Source: Saprospira grandis str. Lewin (GTDB lineage: Bacteria > Bacteroidota > Bacteroidia > Chitinophagales > Saprospiraceae). From it: a DNA stretch of 64,000 nucleotides. The first letter of the stretch is position 1. Each line of letters begins with the position of its first letter. Position numbers and translations under genes: made by a program. Shown piece after piece: positions 51,975 to 60,465 of the stretch. Below the pieces are notes generated by a model. The model saw only the letters and a list, made by a program, of their open reading frames with translations. It had not been told where the DNA came from and made no database searches. Location of the stretch: contig NC_016940.1 of assembly GCF_000250635.1 (NCBI RefSeq), positions 3,906,501-3,970,500 on the forward strand. Direction: 5' to 3'.

Positions 51975-53954
51975 TTAACGAAATACAGCAATCTCTACCC
52001 CTTTTTGATGTAGCTTTCTAAACATAGGCTCCTGTTTTAATACATAATCAAGACTATAGGAGATATAATTATGGCTGAGATAAATTATCTTTAGTTTGGG
52101 GAATTGAAGAATTTCTTGAGGAACTTCCTGAAGCGTTTGAATTTTTAAATCCTGATCGGGGAAGAGCGCTGCTGGCGGTTTCATTGGTGGTGTATAGCTA
52201 ATGACCAATTCTTCTAAATTTTGGAAATGGACAATTGATTTAGGGACGGCCAGGTCAAAATTATTTCCTGAAATATCCAGCCTTTCCACTTGCGTCCAAG
52301 AAAGCATATGTTCGGGGATCTCGCTAAGTCCTAAGTCGAGCAGATGGAGGGTGTTTTTGGCTAGATCATCTGCAAAAAAGGCATCCATCCATTCAGGGTC
52401 ATTGGATTGAACCACCTTTAGGGCCCCTAGACCTGTACGTTTATAGAATGCTTCCAAAAGGCTCTTGATTTCGAGTTCATTAGGTGCTGCATTGATATAT
52501 CGATCAATGGTATGGGCAAACTGCAGTTCAGGGAACTGTTCGCTAAAGAGTTTCCAGCGTTTTTTGACCACCGTACTAAAGGAACGAGGGCTGATGCGCT
52601 CTATTTGCTTGAGGGTTAATTGTTTGATTTTCTTGTCTTTGTTGGTTTTGTAGAGCACAAATAAAGTAGTGCGGAGCTCAGTAGGGCAGCCGCCTTGTTC
52701 CAGCATATAGAGTCCTAGGCGAACCATTTCTGGATCTTCGCTGAGCAGCAACTCCTTCAAGTTGTCTAGCTCTTGGCTAGGCGCTTCTTTGAGGTAGGCC
52801 TCTCCTTTTGGTTCGAGGAGCTGCAGCAGGCTTTTTTCGCTTAGGATTTTAATTTGGGGGTATTTGGTGAGCGGATCGCCCTTAATTTTGGGCAGGTCGC
52901 CAAGGACTAAAAGTTGGGTTGTGGCGGTAATTTTATTTTTGGGAATCAACTCTAGCTCCTTAAGTTGTTCTTTGAGCTCTCGTTTATTGCTTTTAAACTT
53001 TCCTTTGAGCACAATTTCGGCTCCTGCTTTTAGCTCGGGCAAGTTTTCTTGAATGCGTTTTTCGAGCTCGGTAAAAATTTTATCTCTAAAGTTGCTCAAG
53101 GGCAAATCAAGCAGTTCAATGAGTTCATTGCTAGACAACTTAGGCAGTTCTTTTTCTGGCTGCTTCAAATAACTGATGCAATCTTGCAGAAAATCAACTT
53201 TATAATGATTCTTTTTGGCGGCATTAAAGAGGGGAACAAAATCTTGGAAAAAGGGAGAGGCCTTATCCGATTTATAGCCTCTTTTAAAGTTCTCTAGGGC
53301 TGGAAACTGCAGTAGCAGTTCGGCTTGATCCATCAGCGCCATATCGTGCAAAGATAGCTTGCGCAAATTGGGCAATTGGAGCAAAGGGCTATTTTTGTCT
53401 ACTTTTAGCTTGGCCGAAGGGGCCGAAAATTCTTCTAGGGAAGTTAATTTAGAAAAGTTTTTGCCTAAACGTCTCAAGCTATAAAAATAAAGAATATGTA
53501 GCTCTTTCAGTTGAGAAAGCTTGGAAATACTATCTGGAAGTTGCGGGGTATCTTTCCAACGACAGGCTTGTAGATCCAATCTTTCGAGTTTAGAAAGTTG
53601 GCCAAAAAAGCTAAAATCTGTTTTTCTGTCAAACTGTTGCCCAGACAAACGGAGCTCGACCAAATTGGGGAAAAGATAGGGCAGTTGCGGCAGGAGCTTA
53701 GGCGAATGGGTTTCTAAATAAAGCCGCTTGATTGTAGGCATGGGCTGCGGATCTCGGCCCTCCCATTCAAAATCTTTGGGGAGTTCACTGAGCCTGAGCT
53801 CATGGATTTGAAGAGCAAAAAAAGATTTTGGAAAACGGTTGAGGTTGAGTAGGGGAGGAACATCAAAAAATAGCGATTTTTCTTGCTGCACTTGGGCAAT
53901 TTCGTCGGCAATCATCTTGCGCTCCAGCTTCTCTTCCTCTATATAATGCTTCAT
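51975..53954 (-). CDS. Large leucine-rich repeat protein
   Basis: A 659-residue protein without signal peptide. Two LRR blocks, residues ~45-245 (IKRLYLETHSPKLLPQLP, LVELRLSGQQF, LERLDLQACRW, LKELHILYFYSLRRLG, LRKLSLHD) and ~540-650 (NTLHLLDLGLSEIPEHML, VERLDISGNNFD, LEELVISYTPP, LKIIYLSHNYIS), flank a helical Lys/Glu/Leu-rich middle that contains a possible VLGDLPKIKGDPLTKYPQI segment. The middle is not recognised. Third gene of the group with the globin-STAS and OmpA genes, but with its own possible promoter. Confidence 0.78.
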   Translation of the reverse strand: MKHYIEEEKLERKMIADEIAQVQQEKSLFFDVPPLLNLNRFPKSFFALQIHELRLSELPKDFEWEGRDPQPMPTIKRLYLETHSPKLLPQLPYLFPNLVELRLSGQQFDRKTDFSFFGQLSKLERLDLQACRWKDTPQLPDSISKLSQLKELHILYFYSLRRLGKNFSKLTSLEEFSAPSAKLKVDKNSPLLQLPNLRKLSLHDMALMDQAELLLQFPALENFKRGYKSDKASPFFQDFVPLFNAAKKNHYKVDFLQDCISYLKQPEKELPKLSSNELIELLDLPLSNFRDKIFTELEKRIQENLPELKAGAEIVLKGKFKSNKRELKEQLKELELIPKNKITATTQLLVLGDLPKIKGDPLTKYPQIKILSEKSLLQLLEPKGEAYLKEAPSQELDNLKELLLSEDPEMVRLGLYMLEQGGCPTELRTTLFVLYKTNKDKKIKQLTLKQIERISPRSFSTVVKKRWKLFSEQFPELQFAHTIDRYINAAPNELEIKSLLEAFYKRTGLGALKVVQSNDPEWMDAFFADDLAKNTLHLLDLGLSEIPEHMLSWTQVERLDISGNNFDLAVPKSIVHFQNLEELVISYTPPMKPPAALFPDQDLKIQTLQEVPQEILQFPKLKIIYLSHNYISYSLDYVLKQEPMFRKLHQKGVEIAVFR

Positions 53955-53970
53955 TTTCTATATTTTGACG

Positions 53971-53978
53971 CAAAAATA
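53971..53978 (-). promoter_or_regulatory. -7 box of the large LRR gene
   Basis: Minus-strand TATTTTTG, matching TAnnTTTG, 16 nt before the start codon. No -33 seen. Confidence 0.35.
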
Positions 53979-54012
53979 CAGTTTTTGAGGAAGAGAAGGG
54001 CCTTAAAGTGCT

Positions 54013-55038
54013 TTAATTAACCCAAGAAAAAACAACACGTCTATTTTCTTGGGCAGATTTACCCTTAACAGCTTGGCTTTCTCCAAAACCTTTGTAGCTA
54101 AGTCGATCTTTAGTAATACCTTCTTGAATTAGATAATCATAAACTGCTTTGGCTCTCTCCTGAGAAAGACGCAAATTACTCGCTTCGCTCCCTTCTGTAT
54201 CGGTATGGCCAGCAATATTTAACTTTAGCTCGGGCCATTTTTGTAATAAGAGAATCAATTTCTGTAGCTCTTTTTTGCTATGAGGCCGTAAACTTGCCTT
54301 TTTATAGTCAAAAGCAATTGGAGAGAGGATGATTTCTGGACGGCTACTATCTGATAGGGAGCGAAGAGAAACATCATCAATGAGGTAATAAGCCATCGCT
54401 TTTTCTCCAGGAAATGGCGGAAGCCGTTCTAATTTATTCTGGGAAGCAAAATAACCAATGATCAAAGTTTGAGCGGAATGATCAGCTATAAATTCTTGAC
54501 TGTAAAGTTGCCAGTTTTCCGCTTGCATGACTTCTTCAAATACAAATTGAGGACTAATTCCTTCAAGTTTTCCATGCTGTTGTTGAACAAAAAGGCTGTC
54601 ACTGAAAGCAAGCCCCAATCCATGACTATAATATGCAGCCGACTTTTTTTTGCATACCCAAAAACTAAAACGATAACGTTCTCCCTTTTTTAAAGCTTGT
54701 TGAAGCTGGATTTGTACATATTCCCGCTCCTCAGAATTTTCATCATAGATCTTTAAGCCGAGCATATTATTTCCACTCTGGGGCAAGTCAATATAACTTA
54801 ATTCACTCAGGGCAAACTTTAGCTTTTTAAGCTTTTTTTTAGATCGCAACCAAAGGTCTGGGCTAGCTAAATTAGGCGACTGCCAAGCCGCTAAATCGGT
54901 TCGGAAGTTTTGCGGACCGCCATAACCCAAAGGTTCTGCTTGACGGTAATTTTCAAAGCTCGGGTTGGGGATAAGCTCCAGGCCTTGAGCCTGCAGAAAA
55001 CAAGGTATTAAATAGAGGAGGGGGATAAACTTTTTCAT
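54013..55038 (-). CDS. OmpA-family protein
   Basis: A 341-residue exported protein. Signal peptide ends FLQAQ (residue 18). Residues ~20-215 look like a jelly-roll, carbohydrate-binding-type domain (LIPNPSFENYRQ, followed by YVQIQLQQALKKGERYRFSFWV), as in other Bacteroidota proteins opening with N-P-S-F-E. Residues ~225-341 are an OmpA peptidoglycan-binding domain: FDYKKASLRPHSKKEL, LNIAGHTDTEGSEASNLRLS, RAKAVYDYLI, GFGES, ENRRVVF. It probably links the outer membrane or surface glycans to peptidoglycan. Starts 13 bp after the globin-STAS gene. Confidence 0.88.
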   Translation of the reverse strand: MKKFIPLLYLIPCFLQAQGLELIPNPSFENYRQAEPLGYGGPQNFRTDLAAWQSPNLASPDLWLRSKKKLKKLKFALSELSYIDLPQSGNNMLGLKIYDENSEEREYVQIQLQQALKKGERYRFSFWVCKKKSAAYYSHGLGLAFSDSLFVQQQHGKLEGISPQFVFEEVMQAENWQLYSQEFIADHSAQTLIIGYFASQNKLERLPPFPGEKAMAYYLIDDVSLRSLSDSSRPEIILSPIAFDYKKASLRPHSKKELQKLILLLQKWPELKLNIAGHTDTEGSEASNLRLSQERAKAVYDYLIQEGITKDRLSYKGFGESQAVKGKSAQENRRVVFSWVN

Positions 55039-55051
55039 GGGGAAGAGGGGA

Positions 55052-55918
55052 TTAAATCGCCAATTCTTGCAAATTGACCAATTTTAAGTTTCTAAAAGCG
55101 TAGGCTTTATTTAAAGCATCTTTCATACTACTTTGGCCATCAATTTCTTTAAGTCGAATGTCTAGCTCCAATAAGGTTTGGGCCATAATTGGGCTGATGC
55201 CCGAAACCAAGGCCTTGCAGCCCATCAGTTGCACAGCTTTGAGCAATTGCAACAAGCCCTTGGCCTCTTCCAATTGTAAATGATGCAAGCCTTTGATATC
55301 TAAAATAAACACCTTAGCCGATACTTCTGAAACTTTATGCAGGGCTTGTCGACTCACTTCCTTGAGCCGCTTTTTGTGCAAAATACCCACCAAAGGCAAA
55401 AATAAAATATCGTCCCAAATTTGAGAAAGTGGTGCCGCCAGACGCAGATTTTCCTCTTCCAAAACTGCTTCCTTTCGCTGGTTGTAGCTATCTACAATGA
55501 TGGCGATTTCCTGCTCGATACGCATATGAAAAGCCTCTAAAAGATCAAAATCTTCTAGCTTCAGTGTTCTAAAAACTTCTCGAAAGAGATGGCCAAATAA
55601 AACCATGCCCTCAAAATAAAATTTGAGGGGCAAACCAATGCGCGCATGCACCAAACCAATATTTTTTCGCCTTTCCTGATAGGCTTCATCAAAGTCTAAG
55701 GTCCAGAAGTCGGTCCAATAACTTTCATGTAAGGCTTTGAGATGTTTGATTTGCTGCTCGGAGCTAAAAAAATGCTTAAACTCTGACTGGCTCAGCATCC
55801 GATCATAAAATTCATCTATAATCTGGGGAAGTTGGCCAAGCATCAAATCGGCATAGCTATGTAAAATCATATCGTCAGCTAAAATTTGTTCTTGACTTAA
55901 AACTTTAAGGGGCTGCAT
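55052..55918 (-). CDS. Globin-coupled STAS (RsbR-like) sensor
   Basis: A 288-residue cytoplasmic protein. Residues ~10-150 are a sensor globin: SYWTDFW, then RRKNIGLVHARIGLPLKFYFEGM, where His91 is the expected proximal heme ligand. Residues ~160-285 form a STAS domain (SQIWDDILFLPLVGIL, FILDIKGLHHLQLEEAKG, GCKALVSGISPIMAQTLLEL) of the RsbR stressosome type. The Thr expected in the D-I-T-G...V-D-T site is Leu216, whereas the second Thr (T248 in AQTLLEL) is kept. It may sense oxygen or NO. No RsbS/RsbT genes are nearby. Confidence 0.85.
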   Translation of the reverse strand: MQPLKVLSQEQILADDMILHSYADLMLGQLPQIIDEFYDRMLSQSEFKHFFSSEQQIKHLKALHESYWTDFWTLDFDEAYQERRKNIGLVHARIGLPLKFYFEGMVLFGHLFREVFRTLKLEDFDLLEAFHMRIEQEIAIIVDSYNQRKEAVLEEENLRLAAPLSQIWDDILFLPLVGILHKKRLKEVSRQALHKVSEVSAKVFILDIKGLHHLQLEEAKGLLQLLKAVQLMGCKALVSGISPIMAQTLLELDIRLKEIDGQSSMKDALNKAYAFRNLKLVNLQELAI

Positions 55919-55940
55919 CTTATAGGTTCTTGTTCTGCTC

Positions 55941-55948
55941 CAAATGTA
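55941..55948 (-). promoter_or_regulatory. -7 box of globin-STAS operon
   Basis: Minus-strand TACATTTG, 22 nt before the start codon. -33 not clear. Confidence 0.45.
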
Positions 55949-56039
55949 CGGAAAATATATAGATGTCTTTATATTATAAAAAAAACTTTTTAAGAAAAGG
56001 ATAATCCTCTTTTGTCACAAAAAATAGTTATTATTTTTT

Positions 56040-56170
56040 GGGGCTGCCCCTGCGGCCCTTTGGGCCTTGGGTCGGGCTGTGTCGTGGCTCGCAGGTCTGC
56101 TCGGCCCTGCAGTTTTTTCGCTGCGCTCAAAAACTTGGGTCTGCGGCTGCGCCGCACCACTTTCCATCCC
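56040..56170 (+). repeat. Modular GC-rich repeat, copy 20 (forward)
   Basis: Forward copy, GGGGCTGCCCC subtype: GCGGCCCTTTGGGCC, GGCTCGCAGGTCTGCTCGG, TTTTTTCGCTGCGCTCAAAA cassette, GGTCTGCGGCTGCGCCGC, CCATCCCTCATCC. The following 150 bp to the next gene show nothing else. Confidence 0.88.
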
Positions 56171-56320
56171 TCATCCGCTCATCGGTTTTCTTTGCGCTAG
56201 CATTTTGCTTCGGCAAGAAAAACAGCGGCTTTATTGCTTAGCTTAACTTTTTTGTTTATTATTGAGTTGTAGCCAGCTCACTGGCTTTTTTATCCTCATA
56301 CAACCTTAAAACATAGTAAT

Positions 56321-56812
56321 ATGCCCGGGCTATTTCAATTGAAAGAAAAAATCTGGAGTTTTGGAGGCAATTATGTCATTCGAGACCAAAATGAAGAACC
56401 TGTTTATGCGGTCAAGGGAAAAGTTTTCTCTTGGGGCAAAGACCTTTCTTTTCAGGACTACAATACTGGCCAAGAGCTGTTTCGCATCAAGCAAATTTTG
56501 ATGAGCTTTATGCCGCGCTTTGAAATTTTGAAAGATGGGGCTTCGGTGGCGGAAATCCGCAAGGAGTTTCAGTGGTTTGGCCAAAAGTTTACCCTAGATG
56601 TGCCTGGCCCAAATGATTATACGATTGATGGCTCTTTTTGGCAAAGAGAATTTGAATTTCGCCGAGCTTCGGGCCTTTCTGCTAGAGTGTCTAAAGAGTT
56701 TTGGAATTGGACCGATACTTATGGCATTGAAATTTATGAGGGTGATGAGGCTTTTATCTTGGCCACCGCTATTGTTATTGATTTGGTGCTGTTTGAAAAG
56801 AAATCAAACTAA
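56321..56812 (+). CDS. LURP-one-related protein (tandem copy 1)
   Basis: A 163-residue protein of the LURP-one-related (Tubby-like, DUF567) family: FQLKEKIWSFGGNYVIRDQ, VYAVKGKVFSWGKDLSFQDY, a central VAEIRKEFQWFGQKFTLDV and WTDTYGIEIYEGDEAFILATAIVIDLVL. These fold as a 12-strand barrel around a central hydrophobic helix (the last ~20 residues here) and may bind lipid or membrane. No signal peptide. Followed 6 bp later by a paralogue. Confidence 0.85.
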   Translation: MPGLFQLKEKIWSFGGNYVIRDQNEEPVYAVKGKVFSWGKDLSFQDYNTGQELFRIKQILMSFMPRFEILKDGASVAEIRKEFQWFGQKFTLDVPGPNDYTIDGSFWQREFEFRRASGLSARVSKEFWNWTDTYGIEIYEGDEAFILATAIVIDLVLFEKKSN

Positions 56813-56818
56813 GTAGTC

Positions 56819-57310
56819 ATGTCAAAGCGCTTTCAGCTCAAGGAAAAAGCTTGGAGTCTAGATAGTAGTTATCTAATCCGAGATGAGCTAGACCAAATTA
56901 TTTATTTGGTAGACGGGAAGTTTTTTTCTTGGGGTAAAGACCTATCTTTTCGAGATTATAAAACAGGACAAGAGTTATTTCAAATTAAAAGACGGCTTTT
57001 TTGCCTGTTGCCTCAGTTTGAAATAAAACATAAGGGAGAAGTCATTGCTGAATTACGTAAGCAGTTTTACCTTTGGGGACATCGCTTTAGTTTAAGGTTT
57101 TCAGGAGGGTCAAATTACCAAGTTGAGGCTGGCTTTTGGTCCAGAAACTTTGTTGTTAGTGCAAATGAAAAACAATTAGCAAAATTGTCTAAAAAGTTTT
57201 GGGCATGGACGGATACTTATAGCGTCGAAATCTATGAAGGAGACGAACAACTAATTTTGGCTGCTGCGGTCATTCTTGATTGTGTTTTATTTAATCATGG
57301 TTCAGATTAG
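56819..57310 (+). CDS. LURP-one-related protein (tandem copy 2)
   Basis: A 163-residue tandem paralogue, the same length and motif order as the preceding gene: FQLKEKAWSLDSSYLIRDEL, VDGKFFSWGKDLSFRDYKTG, VIAELRKQFYLWGHRFSL, FWAWTDTYSVEIYEGDEQLI and a hydrophobic terminal helix. Codon use is more AT-rich than in copy 1, suggesting the duplicates have diverged for some time. Co-transcribed with copy 1. Confidence 0.85.
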   Translation: MSKRFQLKEKAWSLDSSYLIRDELDQIIYLVDGKFFSWGKDLSFRDYKTGQELFQIKRRLFCLLPQFEIKHKGEVIAELRKQFYLWGHRFSLRFSGGSNYQVEAGFWSRNFVVSANEKQLAKLSKKFWAWTDTYSVEIYEGDEQLILAAAVILDCVLFNHGSD

Positions 57311-57328
57311 ACAAAAAAAGAGCGGCTT

Positions 57329-57474
57329 TGGCCCAGCGCTGCGCAGCGGTGGCCCGAAGGGCCAGACCCAGTTTTTTTGAGCGTAGCGAAAAAAAACGCA
57401 GGGCCGAGCGAATAGCGAGCCGCGTAGCATAGCGGCGGCCGACCTAGCCGAAGGCTAGCCGGCCGCGGGCCCCA
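57329..57474 (-). repeat. Modular GC-rich repeat, copy 21 (reverse)
   Basis: Reverse copy: GGCCCAGCGCTGCGCAGC, GGCCAGACCC, TTTTTTTGAGCGTAGCGAAA cassette, GGGCCGAGCGAATAGCGAG, TAGCCGAAGGCTA cassette (as in copy 17), GGGCCCC. Confidence 0.93.
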
Positions 57475-57503
57475 AAACATAAAAAATCTCAAAAAAAGAG
57501 ATC

Positions 57504-57538
57504 AAAAAAAAGCCAGTAGAAAAAATCTACTGGCTTTT
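57504..57538 (-). terminator. Terminator of the speE-peroxidase operon
   Basis: AAAAGCCAGTAGA / TCTACTGGCTTTT hairpin; on minus it is followed by a T run, 7 bp after the stop. Confidence 0.88.
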
Positions 57539-57544
57539 GTCGTT

Positions 57545-58162
57545 TTATTTGCTGGCTTTGAGCACCGCCAACAAAACTTCGGGGGCCAAACGCACTTTAT
57601 AATTAGGATTGATGTAAGAAAACTGAACTTCTCCTTTTTTATTGAGGACAAAAACAGCAGGCGCAGGCAATTGATAGTGTGTTTCTCCAGAGCTTTTTTC
57701 TAAATCGATGCCAAAAGCTTTATAGCGCTTTCTGGTTTTATCGTCTACCTTAAAGGCTAAGCCCAGTTGTTGGGCATACTCCATTTTACTGTCAGAAAAA
57801 AGCTGATACTTGAGCTCTTCTTTATCAATGCTTTTCTTGAGATTTTCTGGAAGATCAGGAGAGACGGCGACAACTTGGAAGCCCAGCTCTTTTATTTGGT
57901 CTTCAATTTCTTGCAATCCACTAAGTTGTTTATTGCAGTAGGGGCACCAACTTCCGCGGTAAAAGACCAAAACAGTCTTTTCTTTTTTGATCAATTTCTG
58001 AACATCTACAGATTCTCCATCTGTATTTTGCAGGCTTCCTTCAGGAATAGTTTCGCCAATAAGGATCGGACAAATTTCATTGGCTGCGGTGGGAACATTT
58101 TCGTTTTGGGCAAAAGAAAGACTGGCCCAAAAAAGGAACAAAAAAACAAATAACTTTTTCAT
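57545..58162 (-). CDS. Exported AhpC/TSA-type thiol peroxidase-like protein
   Basis: A 205-residue thioredoxin-fold protein with signal peptide (ends LSFAQ). The active site FYRGSWCPYCNKQL is a CxxC in the peroxiredoxin-like (AhpC/TSA) context, with FQVVAVSPD and the family cis-Pro region QLPAPAVFVLNKKGE. It probably reduces peroxides or protein disulfides in the periplasm. Lies 24 bp after the spermidine synthase stop and is probably co-transcribed with it. Confidence 0.85.
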   Translation of the reverse strand: MKKLFVFLFLFWASLSFAQNENVPTAANEICPILIGETIPEGSLQNTDGESVDVQKLIKKEKTVLVFYRGSWCPYCNKQLSGLQEIEDQIKELGFQVVAVSPDLPENLKKSIDKEELKYQLFSDSKMEYAQQLGLAFKVDDKTRKRYKAFGIDLEKSSGETHYQLPAPAVFVLNKKGEVQFSYINPNYKVRLAPEVLLAVLKASK

Positions 58163-58186
58163 AGGAGAGGGTTGTTGTTGATGAAG

Positions 58187-59725
58187 TTAATACCAGTCCC
58201 AATTTCCTTTGCGGTAATAACTGCTAAGTACAGGATCATGAATTCGGTTGATTTCAATTTCTGTTGTATCTATGGGAATTACTGGTTTACCGAATGAAGT
58301 AATATGCAAAAGTGCATCTTTGTTTAGCCATTTTGTAGGGATCTGCTCAAGATTAACATTTCTTAAAGCTTTGAGAAAACCTTCTTGGGGCAAATCTTTG
58401 GCGCCGAGTGTCCAGCCCCATTGCCCTAGTGTAAGTACTTGATTATGAATTTGTAAACTGCTAAATCCCGCTTCTTTTACTGTTTTGTCAATGCAAGCAA
58501 AAGCCTTGCTGGCATAATAAGGGCTGCCCGATTGAATAGAAATGAGTCCGCCTGGCCTTAACTGTTTATAACACATTTTATAAAATTCATAAGAGTATAA
58601 ACGGCCCAACTCAATACTTTTGGGGTCTGGAAAATCGCAATAAATCAAATCGTAAAAATCTAAGGTCTTTTCCATATACTGAAACGCATCGCCATTGAGA
58701 ATTTCTACTCGAGGATCTAGCAAGGCGCTGTCATTCATAGTTAAAAAAATGGGGTTGGTTTTGGCCAGCTCGGTCACTTTGGGGTCTAAATCAACCAACA
58801 TAATTTTTTCAATGCTGGGATATTTGAGTAATTCTCGAACCACGCAGCCATCGCCACCGCCTAAAACTAAAGCCGTTTTGGGATCGGGATGCAAACTGGC
58901 GATAGGATGGACCATAGGTTCATGATACATCCATTCATCTAAGGTAGAAAGTTGCTGGTTGCCATTGATATAAAACCAATGATTGCCCTTCCATTCGGTA
59001 ATAACCAGTTTTTGATACTTAGATTGATGCTGGAAAATGACTTTATCTTTATAACGTTTCTGTTCGCCAAAAAGAATAATAGGTTCTGCCGCAAAAAAAC
59101 CAGCCAAAAGCACTAAACCTACGGCAAAAGCCCCAATTTTAAAGGCCAATTTATGCGCTTTGGGAAAAAGTTGGCCCAAAAAGACCAATAATAAAAGCGC
59201 TACGCCAAAATTGACAGCCCCCAAAACAAAAGGCGTATAGGTAAGGCCCAAATAGGGAAGGCCCACAAAAGCAAAAAATAATCCGCCAATCAAACTGCCG
59301 TAGTAATCGTTTTCCATTACCGCAGAAACATTTACCCGCAACTCCTGATAAGCATCATTGAGCCGAACCACCAAAGGAATTTCCATCCCAATCAATAAAC
59401 CAATCAGAATACAAAAGCTATAAATAAAAACGCCAGTGTATTCCATATAAGCCGTGGCCGTATAGGTAAATAAAGCCGAAAAGGCCACCAAAAGGGAAAG
59501 CGTAAACTCAATAATGACAAAACTGCTCAGCAAATTCTTTTCAAAATACTTGGAAATCCTACTGCCCAAGCCCATAGAAAAAAGCATAACAGACAAGACA
59601 ATCGTAAACTGAAAAACAGAATTGCCCAAAAAATAAGTGGCCAAGGTGGCCAAAATGTATTCGGCCACAATACCCGAAAGACCAGTGGCAAAAAGAGATA
59701 ATTTGAGAATGTTGGATTTTAACAT
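58187..59725 (-). CDS. Membrane-fused spermidine synthase (polyamine aminopropyltransferase)
   Basis: A 512-residue protein: about seven transmembrane helices in residues 1-215, then a spermidine-synthase Rossmann domain from about 235. Motifs: NGNQQLSTLDEWMYHEPMVHP, ALVLGGGDGCVVRELLKYP (nucleotide-type Gly loop), IMLVDLDPKV, and YDLIYCDFPDP with the catalytic Asp. It transfers an aminopropyl group from decarboxylated SAM to a diamine; the membrane half suggests coupling to transport or a membrane acceptor. First gene of an operon with the thiol peroxidase-like gene. Confidence 0.88.
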   Translation of the reverse strand: MLKSNILKLSLFATGLSGIVAEYILATLATYFLGNSVFQFTIVLSVMLFSMGLGSRISKYFEKNLLSSFVIIEFTLSLLVAFSALFTYTATAYMEYTGVFIYSFCILIGLLIGMEIPLVVRLNDAYQELRVNVSAVMENDYYGSLIGGLFFAFVGLPYLGLTYTPFVLGAVNFGVALLLLVFLGQLFPKAHKLAFKIGAFAVGLVLLAGFFAAEPIILFGEQKRYKDKVIFQHQSKYQKLVITEWKGNHWFYINGNQQLSTLDEWMYHEPMVHPIASLHPDPKTALVLGGGDGCVVRELLKYPSIEKIMLVDLDPKVTELAKTNPIFLTMNDSALLDPRVEILNGDAFQYMEKTLDFYDLIYCDFPDPKSIELGRLYSYEFYKMCYKQLRPGGLISIQSGSPYYASKAFACIDKTVKEAGFSSLQIHNQVLTLGQWGWTLGAKDLPQEGFLKALRNVNLEQIPTKWLNKDALLHITSFGKPVIPIDTTEIEINRIHDPVLSSYYRKGNWDWY

Positions 59726-59813
59726 GACAGCTTGAATAGGTCCATAAAAAAACTAGCCGCCCAAAATAGACAGCTAGTTGCAATTTTGCTAATTTTTAAA
59801 GGAGTTCGACCCG

Positions 59814-60383
59814 CTAATCTTTTTCTGACTTAAATCGAATCGGTACAACCATGCGCATCGAAACTTTTTTTCCGAATTCTTCTGCCGCTTCCCATTTTGC
59901 CGTTATGGCTACAACTTTTACGGCATTTAATGCAACTCCCTCTAAACCCAATCCTTCTTCGCCCATAAACCGAAGAAGTTCAATGTTTTCCATTTTTCCC
60001 TCAGCTGTTACCACAAATCGAATATAAGCTACCGAATTGATGTTTTTTCCCTTGGCCGCCTTAGGAAAAACAGTAGCAGCCGATAAATCTTTCATCAACG
60101 CTAGCTGCCCACAGGTTTTTCGCTCTTCTGGACTTTCATCTTCTGAACATTCTTCTGTAAGATAATAACAATATTTCGGCACATAATCTATAGTCGGAGC
60201 CGGTGCGGGTGGTGGCGGCGGTGGTGGCGGCGGCATGTCTTCTACAACTGGCGCTGGAGGAACTGGCGGCGGTGGCGGAATTAAAGTATCAACCTCCACA
60301 ATATATTGCGGAGCTCCCGCAGCTTGCGTAGCCTGAATTCCCCCTACAAAAAAGAGGAGCAAAAATAAATAGCGATAATACAT
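59814..60383 (-). CDS. TonB C-terminal-domain protein with proline-rich spacer (tandem copy 2)
   Basis: A 189-residue protein from ATG 60383 (MYYRYLFLLLFFVGG), the same start as its paralogue. A cleavable-looking signal (to about QATQAAG) precedes a Pro-rich spacer (runs of PPPPP and PAPAP), a CYYLTEECSEDES segment, and a C-terminal TonB-type domain (SVAYIRFVVTAEGKMENIEL, VSMRMVVPIRF). TonB-like energy transduction is possible, but ExbB/ExbD are not nearby. Duplicated together with its leader from the gene at 60466. Confidence 0.75.
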   Translation of the reverse strand: MYYRYLFLLLFFVGGIQATQAAGAPQYIVEVDTLIPPPPPVPPAPVVEDMPPPPPPPPPAPAPTIDYVPKYCYYLTEECSEDESPEERKTCGQLALMKDLSAATVFPKAAKGKNINSVAYIRFVVTAEGKMENIELLRFMGEEGLGLEGVALNAVKVVAITAKWEAAEEFGKKVSMRMVVPIRFKSEKD

Positions 60384-60465
60384 GAGCATATTTTTCAGAG
60401 GTGAAATAAAATCTTTGCCTAAAAGATGTTTGTATGAGTTTTTTGTTGGAAAATGGAGCAAAAAA

